Assembly (NCBI RefSeq): GCF_024295625.1
Contig: NZ_JANCOJ010000006.1
Span: 21,159-85,158, forward strand
Source: Streptococcus sp. CF8_St5-11
GTDB lineage: Bacteria; Bacillota; Bacilli; Lactobacillales; Streptococcaceae
Reading direction: 5' to 3'
Length of the DNA: 64,000 bases
A program made the position numbers and the translations under genes. Shown here one piece after another: positions 8,777-17,612 of this stretch. How positions within the stretch are numbered: the first letter of the stretch is position 1; every line of letters begins with the position of its first letter. The notes below the pieces were generated by a model. The model made no database searches. It was not told the origin of the DNA and saw only the letters and a list, made by a program, of their open reading frames with translations.

Positions 8777-11572
8777 TTAGTCCTCTTCATATTTTTTTGG
8801 ATTGTAAAACCACATCCCTAGTCCCGCAAATAGAGCAATGGTCATCAAAAGAAAGACCACTTGATTTCCAATTTCTCCTGTCATCGAAATCGTTTGACGA
8901 AGACCAGAGACGGTATAGCTCATTGGCAAGAATGGATGAATGGCTTGGAAAAATCCATTTGTCAAAGCAAGAGGATAAGTTCCTGCACTAGAAGCCAATT
9001 GCAAGAGCAAGAGGATCAACGAGAGGAAAGCACCGACCTTTCTTTGCCATGTTGTTAAAGCGGTCACGATAGACATGAAGGCTAGACTACCGATCACACA
9101 AAGGAAGAGGGTAGCCATCTCATGATTGGCAGATAAACCAATCAAGTGAACAGCACCATAGACCAAGATTCCTGCAACCACCGCAATGGTTCCATTGACC
9201 TCAAAGCGAGATTTAAACCATGCCCAACGACTTTCAGGATGACGACCGGATGGCAATTTTGCAAAGATCATATTGGTTGACAAGGCACAAACAAAGAGTG
9301 CTACAGAGATCATATAAGGAGCCATTCCGACCCCATTTACAGGGACATTATCTTGATCTGTTTTAGAAGTCGTAACAGGATTGGCTAAGGTTTTTGCGTT
9401 TTCTTTTTCAGTTGTAGCCACATTCAATTGTCCCTTAGCATCGTTTAATCCTTGACTCAAGGTTTGGCTTCCTGTTGCTAATTCACCTAAACCGTTTGTC
9501 AATGTTTGGCCACCCGTTGCTAATTTGCTGGATCCTTCTGAGATTTGATTTGCACCGTCGGCTAGTTTATCAGCTCCGGTAACTAGTTGACCTGATTTTT
9601 CTGTCAACTGATTGACACCAGTGACAAGTTTATTGACACCACCTGCCAACTCTGGAGTCTTGCTGTTCAATTGTCCTACACCGTCAGCTAATTTTCCAGC
9701 ACCAGCAACCAATTCACCCGACTTACCTGTTAATTGGGTCGCTCCTGAAGCCAGTTGATTCATGCCTGATGTCAAGGCAGGCATCTTCCCATTTAACTCA
9801 CCTAGACCAGAAGCCAATTGATTGCTTCCTGCAAGTAATTCTGATGATTTACTATCTAGTTGACCAACACCTGCTGCTAACTGACTAGCCCCATTTGTTA
9901 AAGTACTGCTATTCGTCTGAAGTTGGGTTGCTCCATTAGCGATTTTATCGACACCAGCTGTATAAGCGCTGATCCCTTGACTGATGGTTTGACTAGCTGG
10001 CAACAATTGTCCACTAACTGCGGATTGGATCTTAGACAAGCCACTTGACAAGTCTGTCAAGGTAGAAGAAGCTGTCGGTAAAACTTGATTGGCTGCCGTT
10101 TGCAGTTGTGTCAAGCTATTTCCTGTATTCAAACTACCTTGGATCGTTTGAATCGTTGTCAAGATCCCTTGAGCCGCCGTTTCACTCGAGCTTGGGCTCG
10201 ATGAGATTGCCGCATTGATTTCCGCTTGTTGGTCAGCTGTCATTGCTTGATAGGCTGCTGTCCCTTGCACACTTGCAAGGGCATTTGCACGATCCGCTTG
10301 GGCTGAAGCAAGGATTGATTGAGCTGAATTCGCAATACTCGTCAATCCAGACGAAAGTTGACTGGTATCTACCGTAGCATTTTGAATCGCTGCATTTAAT
10401 TGGTTTAAACCTGCTGCCAATTGATCAATCTGAGCGGATTGACTTGTAGAAGCTTGTAGCTGGCTTGATAATGTTTGAATACCTGATTCTAATTGTGAAA
10501 CCCCATTTCGAAGAGTAGCGGATTGACTACTTAATTGACCCGCTCCCTCTGATAATGTAGCGACTCCATTTGTATAGGTCACTAAACCATTTGAAAAGTT
10601 AGATAGACCCGAATTCAATTGACGCACACCATTGGTATAATTCCCAAGACCATCATTGAGGGTCCCCATACCACTAGTTAACTGACCAACTCCTGAGGCC
10701 AACTGAGGGGTTTGACTCGCCATTTGATTGAGACCATTTCCTAATCGATCCACTCCGGTAGCGTAAGCCATCAAGCCTGTATTAAAAGTACCAAACCCAT
10801 TATTTAATTGATTGACGCCAGATACCAAGTTTGGAAGTTGACCAGCCATTTGATTGAGACCATTTCCTAATTGACCAACACCATCTGTATAGGCTGCTAG
10901 ACCTGTACGAAGAGTAGTCGCACCATCTGAAAATGCTAAGCTTGAACGAGCCAATGTATTCAAATTAGTAGACAGTGTTTGACCACCATCTTCCAATTTA
11001 CTTGCACCATCTGCTAATTTAGCACTTCCATCTGCCGCTGTCCCCATACCAGTTTTAAGCGATCCCATTTTAGAAAATAAAGCTGTTGTATACGTATTGG
11101 TCACTTTTTCAGCCACTGACTGCTTCATTTTTGTCATCGCAGTGTCGCTCATTTTCCCTGCGATAAAACTATGACCACTGGATGTTTGGTAATCAATGGT
11201 CATCTGTTCCGGATGATTGGTTAAGATGGAGCTAGCTTTTTTTGAAAGATCCTCAGGCAGGGTTACAATCATATAATAATCTCCATTTTTGAGACCATCT
11301 TTCGCAGTTTTCTCATCTACAAAATGAAAATCAAGTGAGTCATTGTCCTTCAAATTGGACACCATGTCTTTTCCAATTTCCATTTTTTGTCCATTATATG
11401 TAGCAGATTGATCCTTATTGACAACCGCTACAGGAAGATCCGAAACTTGGCCATATGGATCCCACATGGAAGATAGAAAAATAATATTATATAGAGCTGG
11501 AATCAAAGCAACTCCAATCATGACAATGATAAATGTTGGCTTTTTAAGAATAGCCTTCCATTCTTTCATCAT
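8777..11572 (-). CDS. YhgE/Pip-type membrane protein with long repeat-rich extracellular region
   Basis: 931 residues from an ATG at 11570-11572, with GGAG about 8 bases upstream; an upstream extension lacks any such support. One transmembrane helix (about 12-32) precedes the conserved YhgE N-domain (WDPYGQVSDLPVAVVNKD). Residues roughly 190-700 are many short repeats of the type LASGVGQL / LNNGFGTFNTG, predicted to form a long coiled or beta-alpha rod. Five or six C-terminal helices (about 715-925) form the YhgE C-domain, an ABC-2-like fold. The lactococcal relative Pip is a phage receptor; a general transport or envelope role is also proposed. The divergent TetR gene and paired operators suggest inducible control. 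Confidence 0.85.
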   Translation of the reverse strand: MMKEWKAILKKPTFIIVMIGVALIPALYNIIFLSSMWDPYGQVSDLPVAVVNKDQSATYNGQKMEIGKDMVSNLKDNDSLDFHFVDEKTAKDGLKNGDYYMIVTLPEDLSKKASSILTNHPEQMTIDYQTSSGHSFIAGKMSDTAMTKMKQSVAEKVTNTYTTALFSKMGSLKTGMGTAADGSAKLADGASKLEDGGQTLSTNLNTLARSSLAFSDGATTLRTGLAAYTDGVGQLGNGLNQMAGQLPNLVSGVNQLNNGFGTFNTGLMAYATGVDRLGNGLNQMASQTPQLASGVGQLTSGMGTLNDGLGNYTNGVRQLNSGLSNFSNGLVTYTNGVATLSEGAGQLSSQSATLRNGVSQLESGIQTLSSQLQASTSQSAQIDQLAAGLNQLNAAIQNATVDTSQLSSGLTSIANSAQSILASAQADRANALASVQGTAAYQAMTADQQAEINAAISSSPSSSETAAQGILTTIQTIQGSLNTGNSLTQLQTAANQVLPTASSTLTDLSSGLSKIQSAVSGQLLPASQTISQGISAYTAGVDKIANGATQLQTNSSTLTNGASQLAAGVGQLDSKSSELLAGSNQLASGLGELNGKMPALTSGMNQLASGATQLTGKSGELVAGAGKLADGVGQLNSKTPELAGGVNKLVTGVNQLTEKSGQLVTGADKLADGANQISEGSSKLATGGQTLTNGLGELATGSQTLSQGLNDAKGQLNVATTEKENAKTLANPVTTSKTDQDNVPVNGVGMAPYMISVALFVCALSTNMIFAKLPSGRHPESRWAWFKSRFEVNGTIAVVAGILVYGAVHLIGLSANHEMATLFLCVIGSLAFMSIVTALTTWQRKVGAFLSLILLLLQLASSAGTYPLALTNGFFQAIHPFLPMSYTVSGLRQTISMTGEIGNQVVFLLMTIALFAGLGMWFYNPKKYEED

Positions 11573-11589
11573 ATTTTTTGTCTCCTTTT

Positions 11590-11606
11590 TATACACATTG
11601 TCTAAA
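11590..11606. promoter_or_regulatory. Probable TetR operator 1
   Basis: TATACACATTGTCTAAA is the reverse complement, with two mismatches, of the sequence at 11666-11682 (TTTAGACACCGTGTATA). It lies 18 bp upstream of the YhgE start codon, where binding would block that gene. Confidence 0.65.
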
Positions 11607-11665
11607 TTTCTGATATAATAGATTATACAGTTTCTAGAAATTTTCACAAGTAGGAAATCTTTATT

Positions 11666-11682
11666 TTTAGACACCGTGTATA
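11666..11682. promoter_or_regulatory. Probable TetR operator 2
   Basis: TTTAGACACCGTGTATA contains the imperfect palindrome TAGACA-CCG-TGTATA and mirrors the copy at 11590. It lies 25 bp upstream of the TetR start, consistent with autoregulation. Confidence 0.65.
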
Positions 11683-11706
11683 ATTTTGTACAAAAAGGAT
11701 TAATAG

Positions 11707-12240
11707 ATGACTGAGAGCAATAAACGATTAAAAACAAAACGAAATATCGAGGAGGCGATGGTTCGACTACTCGAAAAGGAATCATTCGACCAAATCACGA
11801 CGGTTGAGTTAGCACAAGAATCCGGCATTAGTCGCTCTAGCTTTTATACCCACTATCGAGACAAGTATGACATGATCGAGCGCTACCAACAAGCACTCTT
11901 TCACAAGCTTGAATATATCTTTGATAAACACCAAGATGACAAGCGCCAAGCGATTACAGAAGTGTTCGAATTTCTAACCAAGGAGCCACTCTTCGCGGTT
12001 CTTCTGACAGAGAATGGAACCAAGGAGATACAGACCTTCTTACGACATAAATTACAGATTCTTCTGGTTGATAGTTTGCAAGAGCGCTATAGTCATAAAT
12101 CATTAACAGATATTGAAAGAGTCTACAGTTCTGTCTATCTGACCAATGCCTTCTTCGGAGTCTGTCAGATGTGGGTTTCGCGCGGAAAAAAAGAAAGCCC
12201 TCAACAAATGGCTGAATTTTTAATGAAAATGTTACGGTAA
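11707..12240 (+). CDS. TetR/AcrR-family transcriptional regulator
   Basis: 177 residues. An N-terminal helix-turn-helix is clear (ITTVELAQESGISRSSFYTHY, about residues 36-56), followed by an all-helical ligand domain in the length range of TetR/AcrR proteins (Dha-S-like subgroup). It is transcribed away from the YhgE-like gene with a 134-bp shared control region holding two copies of a mirrored 17-bp operator. It most likely represses both itself and the YhgE-like gene. The ligand cannot be told from sequence. Confidence 0.88.
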   Translation: MTESNKRLKTKRNIEEAMVRLLEKESFDQITTVELAQESGISRSSFYTHYRDKYDMIERYQQALFHKLEYIFDKHQDDKRQAITEVFEFLTKEPLFAVLLTENGTKEIQTFLRHKLQILLVDSLQERYSHKSLTDIERVYSSVYLTNAFFGVCQMWVSRGKKESPQQMAEFLMKMLR

Positions 12241-12246
12241 CAGTCT

Positions 12247-12277
12247 CTCCTGATCGATCTAGATCAGGAGTTTTTTT
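12247..12277 (+). terminator. Terminator of the TetR gene
   Basis: Nine-bp stem CTCCTGATC / GATCAGGAG followed by seven Ts, 6 bp after the stop codon. Confidence 0.9.
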
Positions 12278-12344
12278 ATTAGCAGGTTTAGGTTTTAAGA
12301 AAACAAAAAGGGGAGCAAAGCCAGAAATCAACCCTTTAAGACAA

Positions 12345-12371
12345 AACAAAAAGCCCACTGTGGTAGGCTTT
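12345..12371 (-). terminator. Terminator of rpsD
   Basis: On the minus strand AAAGCCTAC-CACA-GTGGGCTTTTTG forms a GC-rich stem with one G-U pair followed by Ts, about 20 bp after the rpsD stop. Confidence 0.75.
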
Positions 12372-12391
12372 CTGCAAAGTATATCTTAAAA

Positions 12392-13003
12392 TTAAAGCAT
12401 TTTGTTGTAGAATTCAACGACAAGTGCTTCGTTGATTTCTGGGTTGATTTCATCGCGTTCTGGAAGGCGAGTCAATGAACCTTCAAGTTTGTCAGCATCG
12501 AATGATACGAATGCTGGACGTCCAACTGTAGCTTCAACAGCTTCAAGGATAGCTGGAACTTTAGCTGATTTTTCGCGAACTGAGATCACTTGACCTGGAG
12601 TTACACGGTATGAAGGGATATCAACGCGTTTTCCGTCAACAAGGATGTGACCGTGGTTAACGAATTGACGAGCTTGACGACGAGTAGTCGCAAGTCCAAG
12701 ACGGTAAACAACGTTATCCAAACGACGTTCCAAAAGAAGCATGAAGTTGAAACCGACAGTTCCTTCTTTAACTTTAGTAGCTTGTACGAACAAGTTACGG
12801 AATTGTTTTTCACCAAGTCCGTAAGAGAAACGAAGTTTTTGTTTTTCAGCTAATTGCAAACCGTATTCTGACAATTTTGAACGGTTGTTTGGTCCATGTT
12901 GACCTGGTACGTAGTTACGACGTGCCAATTCTTTACCTGTACCTGTAAGTGACAAGCCAAGACGGCGAGATTGTTTCCAAGATGGTCCTGTATAACGTGA
13001 CAT
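12392..13003 (-). CDS. rpsD: Ribosomal protein uS4
   Basis: 203 residues, the full length for bacterial uS4. It begins [18 protein letters not shown], as in firmicute S4 proteins without a zinc ribbon. The S4 RNA-binding domain is visible at about residues 93-155 ([30 protein letters not shown]). It is a primary 16S rRNA binder in the small subunit. Monocistronic, with its own promoter and terminator. The 5' leader is about 150 nt long, which fits possible autoregulation. Confidence 0.98.
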   Translation of the reverse strand: MSRYTGPSWKQSRRLGLSLTGTGKELARRNYVPGQHGPNNRSKLSEYGLQLAEKQKLRFSYGLGEKQFRNLFVQATKVKEGTVGFNFMLLLERRLDNVVYRLGLATTRRQARQFVNHGHILVDGKRVDIPSYRVTPGQVISVREKSAKVPAILEAVEATVGRPAFVSFDADKLEGSLTRLPERDEINPEINEALVVEFYNKML

Positions 13004-13192
13004 TTGAAATGTCCTCCTATAAAAATAATTTTTGTAGGAAATAACGTTTTAGACAAACCTGATTCGTTCAGAAAGCCTTCGCCCAAACAGCAAAGGTTAC
13101 TTTTCTAGCTGACTTCCTGTTGACGAGCTTCATTTTGTCCTGCTGTCATTTCGCACAAATTCTATTCTATCACGGAATAGAAACTTTGTAAA
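13004..13192 (-). promoter_or_regulatory. rpsD promoter and long 5' leader (possible S4 autoregulatory leader)
   Basis: On the minus strand TTTACA (13187-13192), a 17-bp spacer and TAGAAT (13164-13169) preceded by TGA make a good extended promoter. The transcript would carry a leader of about 150 nt before rpsD. S4 is known to repress its own mRNA in other bacteria. I did not resolve a pseudoknot by eye, so the regulatory role is only an inference. Confidence 0.45.
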
Positions 13193-13208
13193 GTCCTTCA
13201 AAACAATT

Positions 13209-13940
13209 TCAATGAAATTCAGCTAACAATTCTATGATTCGTTTTTTATATTGCAATTGTTGCCAGTCCCTATCCGTTGCTGGATCCCATTTTAAAGGAA
13301 GATCTGCAATAATTTCACCGGGATTATGATTTAAGATATAGATCCGGTCACTCAATGTCAAAGCTTCTTCGATACTATGAGTGATCACTAGAGTGGTGAG
13401 ACCAAGACGTTCCTTACTGTCTAGATACCAGTGATAAAGATCCTGCCTTGTCAATTCATCTAAGGCACTAAAAGCTTCATCTAATAGGAAGACAGAATGA
13501 CCCAGAAGATAGGTTCTCAATAGCGCCACCCGTTGCCGCATCCCCCCACTCAGGGCATTGGGATAAAGGTTGGCAATACTTCCCAATTTAAATTCATCTA
13601 ACAATTTTAGAGCTGTAGATGTTGCCTCTTCCTTAGGAATCTTTTTTAATTGAAGGGGAAGAATAATATTTCCCAATACTGTCTTATGTTCTAACAAAAG
13701 ATCCTTTTGTAGCATATAGCTGACTTTTCCAAAGGAGATCGGGGCATCATCTACTTCTATAGCGCCCTTTTGTAAGGGAAGGATCCCAGCAATTAAATTA
13801 AACAAGGTTGATTTCCCTACCCCACTTGGACCTAGAATAGAGACGATTTCTCCTTTTTGCACTTCTAGTGATACATTGTTTAAAACTGCTTTATCTCCAA
13901 AAGAGAAACTTACATCTTTTACGGTTAAAATATCAGTCAC
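13209..13940 (-). CDS. thiZ: Thiamine-precursor ABC transporter, ATP-binding protein
   Basis: 243 residues with all ABC ATPase elements: Walker A GPSGVGKST (about 36-44), signature LSGGMRQRVALLR, Walker B VFLLDEAFSALD and the H-loop VITHSIEEAL. It is most like the nitrate/taurine/HMP-precursor (NMT1-associated) class. The GTG start at 13938-13940 lies within thiY (8-bp overlap), with no strong ribosome site of its own, so coupled translation is likely. Third gene of a TPP-riboswitch operon, which supports the thiamine-precursor role. Confidence 0.85.
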   Translation of the reverse strand: MTDILTVKDVSFSFGDKAVLNNVSLEVQKGEIVSILGPSGVGKSTLFNLIAGILPLQKGAIEVDDAPISFGKVSYMLQKDLLLEHKTVLGNIILPLQLKKIPKEEATSTALKLLDEFKLGSIANLYPNALSGGMRQRVALLRTYLLGHSVFLLDEAFSALDELTRQDLYHWYLDSKERLGLTTLVITHSIEEALTLSDRIYILNHNPGEIIADLPLKWDPATDRDWQQLQYKKRIIELLAEFH

Positions 13941-14928
13941 CTACCAATTCATTTGTAAAACCTTTGTCTTCTAAGTCATTTGAAACCAATCCTTGCTCTT
14001 TTGCCCAAGCATAAAAAGCATTCCAACGCTTGGAGTCAAACTGCCCCCATTTATCCTTGTCTGAAGCATATTGACTGGAAAGATATTTTTGAGAAGCTAG
14101 TACAAAATCACGCTGGTTAGCCAAAGCAGGGGCCTGTTTAATCAAGATATCTGCTGCTTCTTCTGGATGCTCTATAGCATATTGGTAGCCTTTTTTCACC
14201 GCTTGAATGAATTTCTTTGCTTCCTCTTTATGAGACTTCAAATAGTCATTGTTAGCAATAATAACAGGCGAATAGTAGTCAAATGCAGGAACAAAATCTT
14301 TCATATAGAAGAAATTGGTCTTCATTCCCTTTTGCTCAGCCAAAATTCCATCCCAACCGTGATAAATCCAAGCAGCATCAAAGACCTTATTTTCAATCGG
14401 AGTAATGGAATTTGAATCACTATTTGGAACCAATTTTACTTGATTAAAATCAGCCCCCTCTTTTTTCATCATCGATTTGATCATTTCCAACTCAATCGGA
14501 TCATTCCAGGTACCATACTTCTTACCAACCAAATCTTTTGGACTTGTGATCGCTGCATCTTTTCTTGAAATAATCCCTGACGTATTGTGTTCGACGATAG
14601 CTGCAACAGCGGTAATCCCCGCACCTTTATCCAATTTCTTGGCCATAGAATCTTGGAAATAAATACCAAATGGAGCTTTCCCATTAATAATCAAATCAGA
14701 ACTACTGTCTTCCGGCGGAAGTTTTATATCTACATCCAGTCCTGCATCTTTAAAATACCCTTTTTCCTTTGCTACATAGAGACCCGTATGATTGGTATTC
14801 GGGGTCCAATCTAGAATAAAATCAATCTTTTTCAAACCACTTGACGATTGCTTGACAGAATTTTGACAAGCACTCAAGAAAACAAATCCCAATATTATTG
14901 AGAAAAATAAACCTATTGACTTTTTCAT
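13933..14928 (-). CDS. thiY: Thiamine-precursor (HMP-type pyrimidine) binding lipoprotein
   Basis: 331 residues. The signal peptide ends in lipobox LSAC near residue 21. The mature part is an NMT1/THI5-like solute-binding domain: FILDWTPNTNHTGLYVAKEKG near residue 36-56 is the typical opening, and YGTWNDP near 145 belongs to the binding cleft. Relatives bind formylated aminopyrimidine or HMP precursors of thiamine. An AGAGG ribosome site lies 9 bases before the ATG. Operon: thiX-thiY-thiZ behind a TPP riboswitch. Confidence 0.85.
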   Translation of the reverse strand: MKKSIGLFFSIILGFVFLSACQNSVKQSSSGLKKIDFILDWTPNTNHTGLYVAKEKGYFKDAGLDVDIKLPPEDSSSDLIINGKAPFGIYFQDSMAKKLDKGAGITAVAAIVEHNTSGIISRKDAAITSPKDLVGKKYGTWNDPIELEMIKSMMKKEGADFNQVKLVPNSDSNSITPIENKVFDAAWIYHGWDGILAEQKGMKTNFFYMKDFVPAFDYYSPVIIANNDYLKSHKEEAKKFIQAVKKGYQYAIEHPEEAADILIKQAPALANQRDFVLASQKYLSSQYASDKDKWGQFDSKRWNAFYAWAKEQGLVSNDLEDKGFTNELVGD

Positions 14929-14941
14929 TAGCTATACCTCT

Positions 14942-14990
14942 TTTACATTTTTGTCAATTTAATTTTTACACCATTTACAAGTTTGTCAAT
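14942..14990. repeat. Two 17-bp direct repeats between thiX and thiY
   Basis: TTTACATTTTTGTCAAT (14942-14958) and TTTACAAGTTTGTCAAT (14974-14990) differ by two bases and start 32 bp apart. The second includes the stop codon of thiX. Read on the minus strand each gives TTGACA followed by TGTAAA. Confidence 0.7.
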
Positions 14991-15744
14991 CCTTTTTCCA
15001 TTTTAGAATGGTTCGTTCTAATTGGTCAACGAGAAACATACCGAGTAAACTAATAGCAGAAATCAATACAATGATCGCAAACATCGTATCATACTGAAAT
15101 AACTTCTTCGATTGGATCATATAGACCCCCAATCCATCAAAACCTCCTAACCATTCTGAAACTACCGTACTGATAAAAGCATAGGAAACGCTCACACGTA
15201 AACCTGCAAAAAAATAAGGAAGCGCTGCAGGAATTTTATAATGAGCTAAGGTCTGAAAGCGATTGGCTTGCATAATCTGAAACAATCTCAGAATATCTTG
15301 ATCGCAATGCCGAAAACCATCTAACAGACTGACTACGATGGGAAATACCACCGTAATAATGATCAAAACCAGTTTTGGAAGCATACCATAACCAAACCAA
15401 AGAACCAGGATAGGGGCCAAGGCAATCGTCGGAATGGTTTGAATAACAACCATAAAAGGATAGACCAGATCATTCACCCATTGAAAACTATCCATGAGAA
15501 TCGCAAATCCAGCAGCAAGAAGAACCCCTATAACAAGTCCGATCAAGGCCACTTGAAGGGTAGATAAACTGTGATGAATCAGGAGAGCTCGATCTCGTAC
15601 AAAGGCATTCCCAATTTCAAGTGGCGTTGGTAATACAAATTTGGGGAGGATATTTAAAAATCCTGCTAACTGCCATAAGACAAGAAGACTGCTAAAACCT
15701 GCAAATCCTATCAATTGTTTTGAATATCTTTTTACAAGAGACAT
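14986..15744 (-). CDS. thiX: Thiamine-precursor ABC transporter, permease
   Basis: 252 residues and about six transmembrane helices of the BPD_transp_1 class. The EAA-type coupling loop is around residues 160-185 (ANRFQTLAHYKIPAALPY). I place the start at the ATG 15742-15744, preceded by AAGGAGG with 5-base spacing; an upstream GTG would contain that ribosome site. First gene after the TPP riboswitch, so import of the thiamine precursor should stop when TPP is plentiful. Confidence 0.85.
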   Translation of the reverse strand: MSLVKRYSKQLIGFAGFSSLLVLWQLAGFLNILPKFVLPTPLEIGNAFVRDRALLIHHSLSTLQVALIGLVIGVLLAAGFAILMDSFQWVNDLVYPFMVVIQTIPTIALAPILVLWFGYGMLPKLVLIIITVVFPIVVSLLDGFRHCDQDILRLFQIMQANRFQTLAHYKIPAALPYFFAGLRVSVSYAFISTVVSEWLGGFDGLGVYMIQSKKLFQYDTMFAIIVLISAISLLGMFLVDQLERTILKWKKD

Positions 15745-15764
15745 CGTAACCTCCTTTCTCACAA

Positions 15765-15793
15765 ATAAAAAACGCCTCCAAAATAGGAGACGG
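15765..15793 (-). terminator. Riboswitch expression-platform terminator
   Basis: On the minus strand CGTCTCC-TATTTT-GGAGGCG forms a 7-bp stem with one G-U pair followed by six Ts. It lies 26 bases beyond the TPP aptamer and before thiX, where a TPP-dependent terminator is expected. Confidence 0.85.
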
Positions 15794-15819
15794 ATTGCAC
15801 AAGGTCACTCATAACGAAA

Positions 15820-15917
15820 AATACATTTCATTTGTTTCCTACGCTAGCATTACCCAGATCAGGTGCGGTCGAAGCTTACACTTCCTCTCAGACTGTACAC
15901 AGACTCCCATATGTATT
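15820..15917 (-). ncRNA. TPP riboswitch (THI element)
   Basis: The minus strand carries both conserved TPP aptamer cores: CTGAGAGGAAG in the 5' half and ACCTGATCTGGGTAATGC, then AGCGTAGGAA, in the 3' half. P1 can form between AATACAT (15911-15917) and ATGTATT (15820-15826). An intrinsic terminator follows before thiX. TPP binding should favour the terminator and reduce thiXYZ expression. Confidence 0.95.
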
Positions 15918-15954
15918 TATTATAATAACTGATTTAGACGATAAAAGCAAGGAA

Positions 15955-16227
15955 TTAATCCAAATAACGAATTAAATTCTTCTCTGTTAAAATATCTGAA
16001 TAGGTGTAAGACTCCACGTATGTATTGGCCGGTTCACCTGGTAAGCTATTGTCGTTCGTATACTCGATAATAAATAAAGAAGGATAGACCTCAATCAAGC
16101 GTCCAAATTTATTTTTTTGACGTTTCCGTCCATTTTCAAGCGTCATTTCAACCACTTGTCCTTCATGGGCCTTGATCTCTTCTTTAATTTTTTTCATTTT
16201 TGCAACATCTGTAAATGCATCACTCAT
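15955..16227 (-). CDS. Veg family protein
   Basis: 90 residues, with the Veg/DUF1021 pattern GQVVEMTLENGRKRQ (about 23-37), then FGRLIEVYPSLFIIEY (about 42-57) and ending in YSDILTEKNLIRYLD. The fold is a small Sm-like beta barrel. In Bacillus subtilis Veg affects biofilm formation through SinR; the role in streptococci is unclear. The gene lies 1 bp after dnaB and is probably cotranscribed with it. Confidence 0.88.
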   Translation of the reverse strand: MSDAFTDVAKMKKIKEEIKAHEGQVVEMTLENGRKRQKNKFGRLIEVYPSLFIIEYTNDNSLPGEPANTYVESYTYSDILTEKNLIRYLD

Positions 16228-16228
16228 C

Positions 16229-17587
16229 TTATTGATCCTCTCTCTTTGAAATACTTGAGAATTTATTGTATTCCTTTTGGAATATTAATTCGACTGTCCC
16301 ACGCGCACCTGAACGGTTTTTCTCAATAATCACTTCAACCGTATTATTAGGCATTCCATCTTCTTCCTCTTCACCAGCTCGATCATAATAATCATCACGG
16401 TACAAGAAAGCAACAATATCCGCATCCTGCTCAATCGATCCAGATTCACGAATATCAGAAAGAACAGGACGTTTGTCTTGGCGCTGTTCCACACCACGTG
16501 ATAGCTGACTCAAAGCAATAACGGGAACTTTTAGTTCCTTAGCCAAAATCTTTAACTGACGAGAAATTTCTGAAACTTCCTGTTGACGGTTTTCTCTTCC
16601 AGTCCCTGTAATCAGCTGCAGGTAGTCAATCAGAATAAGACCGAGATTGCCTGTTTCCTGCGCTAATTTTCTTGCTCTCGAACGAATCTCAGTGATCCGA
16701 ATTCCTGGAGTATCATCGATGTAAATACTCGCATTGGCCAAATTCCCTTGAGCAATGGCATATTTTCGCCACTCTTCATCCGTCAATTGACCTGTACGAA
16801 TCGAATGGGATTCAATCAAGCCTTCAGCTGCTAACATCCGGTCAACCAAGCTTTCAGCACCCATTTCTAATGAGAAAATAGCTACTGTCTTATCCAACTT
16901 TGTCCCGATATTTTGAGCAATATTTAGAGCAAAGGCTGTTTTCCCTACTGCAGGACGAGCCGCTAAAATAATCAACTCTTCCTCATGTAGCCCTGTCGTC
17001 ATATGGTCCAAATCGCGATAGCCTGTCGCAATACCCGTAATATCAGAGGTTTGAAGCGAGCGGGCTTCTAAGCTACCAAAATTTATATTCAAGATGTCTC
17101 GAATATTTTTAAATCCACTACGATTTGCGTTTTCACTAACATCAATCAGAGCTTTTTCAGCACCCGCAATGATTTCATCTGAAGGACTTGCACCATCATA
17201 AGCTTGATTAATACTTTCCGTTAATCGAGAGATCAATCGACGTAAGACAGCTTTTTCGGCAACAATCTTCGCGTAATACTCCGCGTTAGCTGAAGTTGGT
17301 ACCGAATTAATGACTTCTACCAAATAGGAGAGACCGCCAATATTTTGGAGATCCCCCTGACTATCTAAAATATTTCGAACAGTCGTCGCATCAATCGCAT
17401 CTCCGCGGTCAGCTAGATCGATCATGGCTTTAAAAATCAAACGGTGCGAGTACTTAAAGAAATCGCCCGGCTCGATATATTCACGAACAAAGACCAATTT
17501 CCCCTCATCAATAAAGATGGCTCCCAACACTGATTGCTCCGCTTGGATATCCTGAGGTTGTGTTCGTAATTCCTCTATCTCAGCCAT
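16229..17587 (-). CDS. dnaB: Replicative DNA helicase
   Basis: 452 residues. The N-terminal primase-interacting domain (about 8-110) is followed by a RecA-like helicase domain with Walker A ARPAVGKTAFALN near 205, IFSLEMGAESL near 235, LILIDYLQLI near 315 and the H4 motif SQLSRGVEQRQDKRP near 370. It unwinds DNA at the fork as a hexamer. It lies between rplI and veg, a gene order common in streptococci. Confidence 0.97.
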   Translation of the reverse strand: MAEIEELRTQPQDIQAEQSVLGAIFIDEGKLVFVREYIEPGDFFKYSHRLIFKAMIDLADRGDAIDATTVRNILDSQGDLQNIGGLSYLVEVINSVPTSANAEYYAKIVAEKAVLRRLISRLTESINQAYDGASPSDEIIAGAEKALIDVSENANRSGFKNIRDILNINFGSLEARSLQTSDITGIATGYRDLDHMTTGLHEEELIILAARPAVGKTAFALNIAQNIGTKLDKTVAIFSLEMGAESLVDRMLAAEGLIESHSIRTGQLTDEEWRKYAIAQGNLANASIYIDDTPGIRITEIRSRARKLAQETGNLGLILIDYLQLITGTGRENRQQEVSEISRQLKILAKELKVPVIALSQLSRGVEQRQDKRPVLSDIRESGSIEQDADIVAFLYRDDYYDRAGEEEEDGMPNNTVEVIIEKNRSGARGTVELIFQKEYNKFSSISKREDQ

Positions 17588-17612
17588 AAAAAAACCTTTC
17601 TATCGATCGTGT

